Positions 60,658 to 64,000 of a stretch of DNA of 64,000 nt are shown piece after piece. The notes below the pieces were generated by a model. That model did no database searches, was not told where the DNA came from, and saw only the letters and a program-made list of their open reading frames with translations. The stretch is taken from NCBI GenBank assembly GCA_049596955.1, contig JBMYMD010000005.1, forward strand, positions 1 to 64,000, given 5' to 3'. This DNA is from UBA3478 sp049596955 (GTDB lineage: Bacteria > Bacteroidota > Bacteroidia > Flavobacteriales > Flavobacteriaceae). Position 1 is the first letter of the stretch; every line of letters starts with the position of its first letter. A program made the position numbers and the translations under genes.

Positions 60658-62505
60658 TTACTCCACTGTAACCGACTTCGCCAAGTTTCTCGGCTGATCT
60701 ACATCACATCCTCGCATAAGAGCAATATGGTATGACAGCAATTGCAATGGAATCGTAGTCAATAATGGGGTCAAAAATTCTTGAGTATCAGGAATTTCAA
60801 TACAATGATCGGCTAGACTTTTAACCTCTTCATCTCCCTCAGTGACAACGGCAATAATTTTACCTTTTCTCGATTTTATTTCTTGAATGTTGCTCACGAC
60901 TTTTTCGTAATGTCCCTTCTTAGTGGCAATAACAATAACTGGCATTTGCTCATCAATAAGTGCAATTGGACCGTGTTTCATTTCTGCTGCAGGATATCCT
61001 TCTGCATGTATGTATGAGATTTCTTTGAGCTTCAGCGCGCCCTCAAGAGCGACTGGAAAATTGTATCCTCTTCCCAAATAAAGACAATTTGAGGCGTCTT
61101 TATATTCAAAAGCAATCGACTCAATTTCACTGTTTTGAGCTAAAACATTTTCGATTTTTTGAGGAATGGCCTCTATAGCTGCAAGGTATTCGTGAAGTTC
61201 GGTTTTAGATACAGCCCCATTTTCTTGTGCCAATTTTAAGGCTAAGAGAGATAAGACTGTAATTTGTGTGGTGAAAGCTTTGGTAGATGCTACGCCTATC
61301 TCTGGCCCTGCATGTGTATAGGCGCCAGCATGGGTTTCACGAGCAATAGAAGAACCCACCACGTTGCATACACCGAAGACAAAGGCTCCTTTTTCTTTGG
61401 CTAGTTTTATGGCCGCCAGGGTATCTGCTGTTTCCCCAGATTGTGAAATCGCAATAATAATATCGTTTGTGCCAATAACAGGGTTGCGGTATCTAAATTC
61501 AGAAGCGTATTCGACTTCGACAGGAATTCTAGCGGTATTCTCAAAAATGTACTCAGCGACCAATCCCGCATGCCAAGATGTACCACAAGCCACAATGACA
61601 ATCCGGTTTGCATTTAAAAACTTTTCTAAGTGCTCATCAATTCCAGCCATTTTGATTACACCTTGATCGGCCAATAATCGTCCTCTATAGGTGTCATTTA
61701 TGGCTCTAGGCTGTTCGTATATTTCTTTGAGCATGAAATAGTCGTAACCTCCCTTTTCAATTTCTTCAAGGCTCAGTTTTAGTTCAAAAATGTTTGGATA
61801 GGTGATGGAATCATCCACAATCTTTCGCATTTTGATTTCTTTGCCACGACGAAGAATTGCGATTTCACCATCTTCTAAATACACCGCATTAGATGTATAT
61901 TCAATAAATGGGCTCGCATCTGAAGCCAAAAAATATTCTTGTTCTCCTATTCCTATCGCCAAGGGAGATCCTAATTTGGCCACGACAATTTCTTCAGGAT
62001 TATTTTGATCATAAACTGCAATGGCGTAGGCTCCAACTACCTCGTTTAAGGCTAATTGCACTGCTTTTCCTAACTTAACCTTCTGCGAAGATTTGATTTC
62101 TTCAATAAGGTTGACCAGTACTTCAGTGTCTGTATCTGAATGAAAGTGATATCCTCTTTCTTGCAGCGCTTGTTTTATAGCAGCATAATTCTCAATGATA
62201 CCATTGTGAATAATTACCAAATCTCCACTATTTGAAACATGAGGGTGTGAATTGGAGTCGCTTGGCTCACCATGGGTTGCCCATCGCGTATGGCCCAGAC
62301 CTAACTGTCCGTTAATATCTATCGCGTTTTGAGCTTTGCGTTTTAGATCTTCTACTTTACCCTTGGTCTTGCAAATATTTAAAGATTCCGAACCAGAAAG
62401 CATTATGCCGGCTGAATCATAACCTCTGTATTCAAGCCGTTGAAGACCTTTAATAATAATGGAATAAGCTTCTCGATTTCCTATATAACCTACGATACCA
62501 CACAT
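60658..62505 (-). CDS. glmS: Glutamine-fructose-6-phosphate aminotransferase
   Basis: Makes glucosamine-6-phosphate for cell-wall and lipid A synthesis. The 615-residue protein starts MCGIVGYIGNR, with Cys2 as the glutaminase nucleophile. The first half is the GATase type 2 domain (GHTRWATHGEPS near 72-83). The second half carries two SIS domains (CGTSWHAGLVAEY near 307-319, ISQSGETADT near 353-362). The C-terminal NLAKSVTVE is the conserved end found next to attTn7-type sites. No glmS ribozyme is recognisable in the leader. Confidence 0.97.
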   Translation of the reverse strand: MCGIVGYIGNREAYSIIIKGLQRLEYRGYDSAGIMLSGSESLNICKTKGKVEDLKRKAQNAIDINGQLGLGHTRWATHGEPSDSNSHPHVSNSGDLVIIHNGIIENYAAIKQALQERGYHFHSDTDTEVLVNLIEEIKSSQKVKLGKAVQLALNEVVGAYAIAVYDQNNPEEIVVAKLGSPLAIGIGEQEYFLASDASPFIEYTSNAVYLEDGEIAILRRGKEIKMRKIVDDSITYPNIFELKLSLEEIEKGGYDYFMLKEIYEQPRAINDTYRGRLLADQGVIKMAGIDEHLEKFLNANRIVIVACGTSWHAGLVAEYIFENTARIPVEVEYASEFRYRNPVIGTNDIIIAISQSGETADTLAAIKLAKEKGAFVFGVCNVVGSSIARETHAGAYTHAGPEIGVASTKAFTTQITVLSLLALKLAQENGAVSKTELHEYLAAIEAIPQKIENVLAQNSEIESIAFEYKDASNCLYLGRGYNFPVALEGALKLKEISYIHAEGYPAAEMKHGPIALIDEQMPVIVIATKKGHYEKVVSNIQEIKSRKGKIIAVVTEGDEEVKSLADHCIEIPDTQEFLTPLLTTIPLQLLSYHIALMRGCDVDQPRNLAKSVTVE

Positions 62506-62542
62506 AATACGATTGTTTAGGTGTTAATGATTTAGAACGCAA

Positions 62543-62572
62543 CAAAGATACGCTCAATTAGAAACTTTCAAA
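62543..62572 (-). promoter_or_regulatory. Consensus promoter of glmS
   Basis: On the minus strand TTTG (62572-62569), an 18-nt spacer and TATCTTTG (62550-62543) match the Bacteroidota promoter consensus. It lies 38 nt before the glmS ATG. Confidence 0.72.
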
Positions 62573-62599
62573 TAAACCGAGGTCATTAAATCGTAAAAT

Positions 62600-64000
62600 T
62601 TAACGATCTGTTTCAGTATAATAGATATCTAGCTTAAGACGCTTATCAAATTGCTCCTGTTCTGGAAGTGGTCCGTAAATTACGGTTCCAATTGGAGTAA
62701 TAGAAGTCATTAAGGGGTGGTTGACCATTTCTGCATTTTGCTCGATTGCCTCTAAGTAATTGGTAACACCGATGTTTGCAGATACTGCAACCCGAATTGG
62801 CGCATTAACAGAATCTCTGACGATAATGTCATTCACCCACTCTGTAATTCTAGCAGTATATTTTATCCCTTTATCACCCTCTTTTTGAAGACGAGCATCG
62901 TAATTCAGATAAAACCCTAAAGGTGTTTCTGCGACAGAAGATTCTGTCGCTGGCTTATACAGCGGACGCATATTTTCACGATTGTGTAAATACAATCGAG
63001 TAGGTTCGTATATACTTCCTGCGATATCTAACTCCTCGCGGTCTACATAAAAAGTGAGATTTGCCTCGTTGATTATCCAATTATTTGCACGGATTTCTTC
63101 AATAATATTGTCCCCTGCTTCACCTTCTCCGAACAAATTAATCTCAGCTAAAACTCCAGAACCTCCTTTTAAGTAAATTCTACTTTGATCGTTCTCATTG
63201 TCAATCCTCTCCTGAATTATACTGTTGTAAGGCTCCGTTTGCCATGTGTTAATGGCGTTGCCGACAATAGGAGCAAAACCTCCACCAGTAATCAAGTTCA
63301 ATCTAAACGTCTGATCTTCTCGTTCTAATTCATCATCAGAAGTATCTTCTAATGTATCATTGTTGTTGTTTCGTAAGTAATCGTATTCAATAAAAACAGC
63401 AGCATCTGTTAAATCTAATAACAGCATCATTTCATCACTACTGTCTATAGACAACTGCAAGCCTCGTAAAAAAGATTGAAAATTCGCCTGGCTAATAAAC
63501 TCTGAAGACCCTTCTTTATCGATGATATTTTCTTGAAAAAAGTTTGTGTCCAAAGCAACACGAATTCCTGGATTCAAGGTTTTTTGTGTATCTAATAATG
63601 TAGATTCGTCGATATCTTCAGTGTCTGGATTATCTTCTTGATAAAAGATGATTTGTTTGTTGTCAATCTCTACCTCTCCTTCAAAGAGAACCGTAGAGCC
63701 TACAAATTCAGAAAAATCTTGATCTGAATAGTATCGCTGAGTTTGCTCAAAATTTTCATTAGGGTCTAAATCTCTTAAAAAATAAGTAGAGCTCTCTACC
63801 TTAAGGCGAAAAGGAATATCTGGGTTTCCGTAAATACTGTCCAAATCAAATGTCAGCGGATAATTATTTGGAGCTGTTTCTTCGTCTTCGTCATCTAAAA
63901 CACCGTCGCCATCTGTATCAGGATCTAAGGGATTTGTACCCAATAATCTTTCTTCGTTATCTGTCAAACCATCACCATCGCTATCGCTCTGGTTCGAGTT
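62600..64000 (-). CDS. DUF4270 outer-membrane-type lipoprotein, 5' truncated
   Basis: The frame is open to the right edge, so the N-terminus is outside the window. The visible 467 residues start with calcium-type thrombospondin repeats (DSDGDGLTDNEERLLGTNPL, then PDTDGDGVLDDEDE). They continue with the DUF4270 beta-rich domain, for example PFRLKVESSTYFLRDLDP and a long acidic stretch. This family is found upstream of glmS in flavobacteria and is thought to sit in the envelope. Function is unknown. Confidence 0.78.
   Translation of the reverse strand, partial: NSNQSDSDGDGLTDNEERLLGTNPLDPDTDGDGVLDDEDEETAPNNYPLTFDLDSIYGNPDIPFRLKVESSTYFLRDLDPNENFEQTQRYYSDQDFSEFVGSTVLFEGEVEIDNKQIIFYQEDNPDTEDIDESTLLDTQKTLNPGIRVALDTNFFQENIIDKEGSSEFISQANFQSFLRGLQLSIDSSDEMMLLLDLTDAAVFIEYDYLRNNNNDTLEDTSDDELEREDQTFRLNLITGGGFAPIVGNAINTWQTEPYNSIIQERIDNENDQSRIYLKGGSGVLAEINLFGEGEAGDNIIEEIRANNWIINEANLTFYVDREELDIAGSIYEPTRLYLHNRENMRPLYKPATESSVAETPLGFYLNYDARLQKEGDKGIKYTARITEWVNDIIVRDSVNAPIRVAVSANIGVTNYLEAIEQNAEMVNHPLMTSITPIGTVIYGPLPEQEQFDKRLKLDIYYTETDR

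Noticed and set aside
62506..62600. glmS ribozyme in the glmS leader
   Set aside because: The leader is under 100 nt and AT-rich, with a promoter in it and no ribozyme core visible.
1..64000. tRNA, rRNA, CRISPR or insertion sequence
   Set aside because: No cloverleaf, ribosomal core, regular spaced repeats or transposase gene was found.

Overview
The window comes from a member of the Bacteroidota, almost certainly a marine-type Flavobacteriaceae. The evidence is the gliding genes gldD and gldE, two TonB-dependent receptors, flavobacterial families of unknown function (DUF4270, DUF4296, DUF4301, DUF3098, DUF3127), an arginine operon that uses an acylornithine carbamoyltransferase, promoters with a TAnnTTTG -7 element, and very little use of Shine-Dalgarno sites. 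The DNA is AT-rich and densely coding. I see no rRNA, tRNA, CRISPR array or intact insertion sequence.

Layout. 1-149 is the end of an unrecognised gene. 497-9729 (- strand) is a full arginine operon, GNAT-argG-argC-argD-argF'-argB-argE-argH, with tyrS at its end; an arginine-rich leader ORF precedes it (9819-9881). 10051-15154 holds an epimerase, DUF4296, pyrC, a dolichol-phosphate-mannose-synthase-like GT2 and a GT39-like membrane glycosyltransferase. 15266-26478 is housekeeping: hemD, lrp, a zinc protease, leuS, ftsX, uppP, truB, tag, aat, DUF3127, HIT and greA. 26578-31979 is a probable thiamine acquisition locus: a TonB receptor behind a TPP riboswitch, with DUF4301, a NadR-like kinase and a PnuC/PnuT-type transporter just upstream. 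31983-38830 holds a phosphopantetheinyl transferase, ahcY, a DUF1569-like gene, rplU-rpmA and a pair of M16 peptidases. 38877-45356 holds the mutY-ssb-gldE-gldD cluster, hup, a 29-residue basic ribosomal-type protein, rng and recX. 45357-53889 is a split biotin locus (bioB, a ketosynthase, bioA; then bioD, bioF) joined to atpC-atpD. 54029-59163 holds a second TonB receptor, crtW and a class I/II aminotransferase. 59264-60628 is a short accessory, AT-rich patch directly downstream of glmS. 60658-64000 is glmS and a DUF4270 gene cut by the window edge.

The most notable points are: (1) a 20-codon leader peptide ending in an Arg-Arg-Phe-Arg-Arg run before the arginine operon, followed by a dyad, which suggests ribosome-mediated attenuation; (2) a TPP riboswitch with an 8-nt alternative pairing before a TonB receptor, beside a transporter-kinase pair that may be a thiamine import-and-trap system; (3) rplU with a frameshift that separates the L21 core from an intact 54-residue C-terminal extension, with a classic A AAA AAG heptamer in the overlap; (4) a ketosynthase inside the biotin operon; (5) a DUF3127 protein carrying an SSB-type DDLPF tail; and (6) a small accessory island at the 3' end of glmS with twin 49-residue membrane proteins and a recombinase-type ORF that lacks a start codon. 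All assignments are from reading the sequence; no database search was run.
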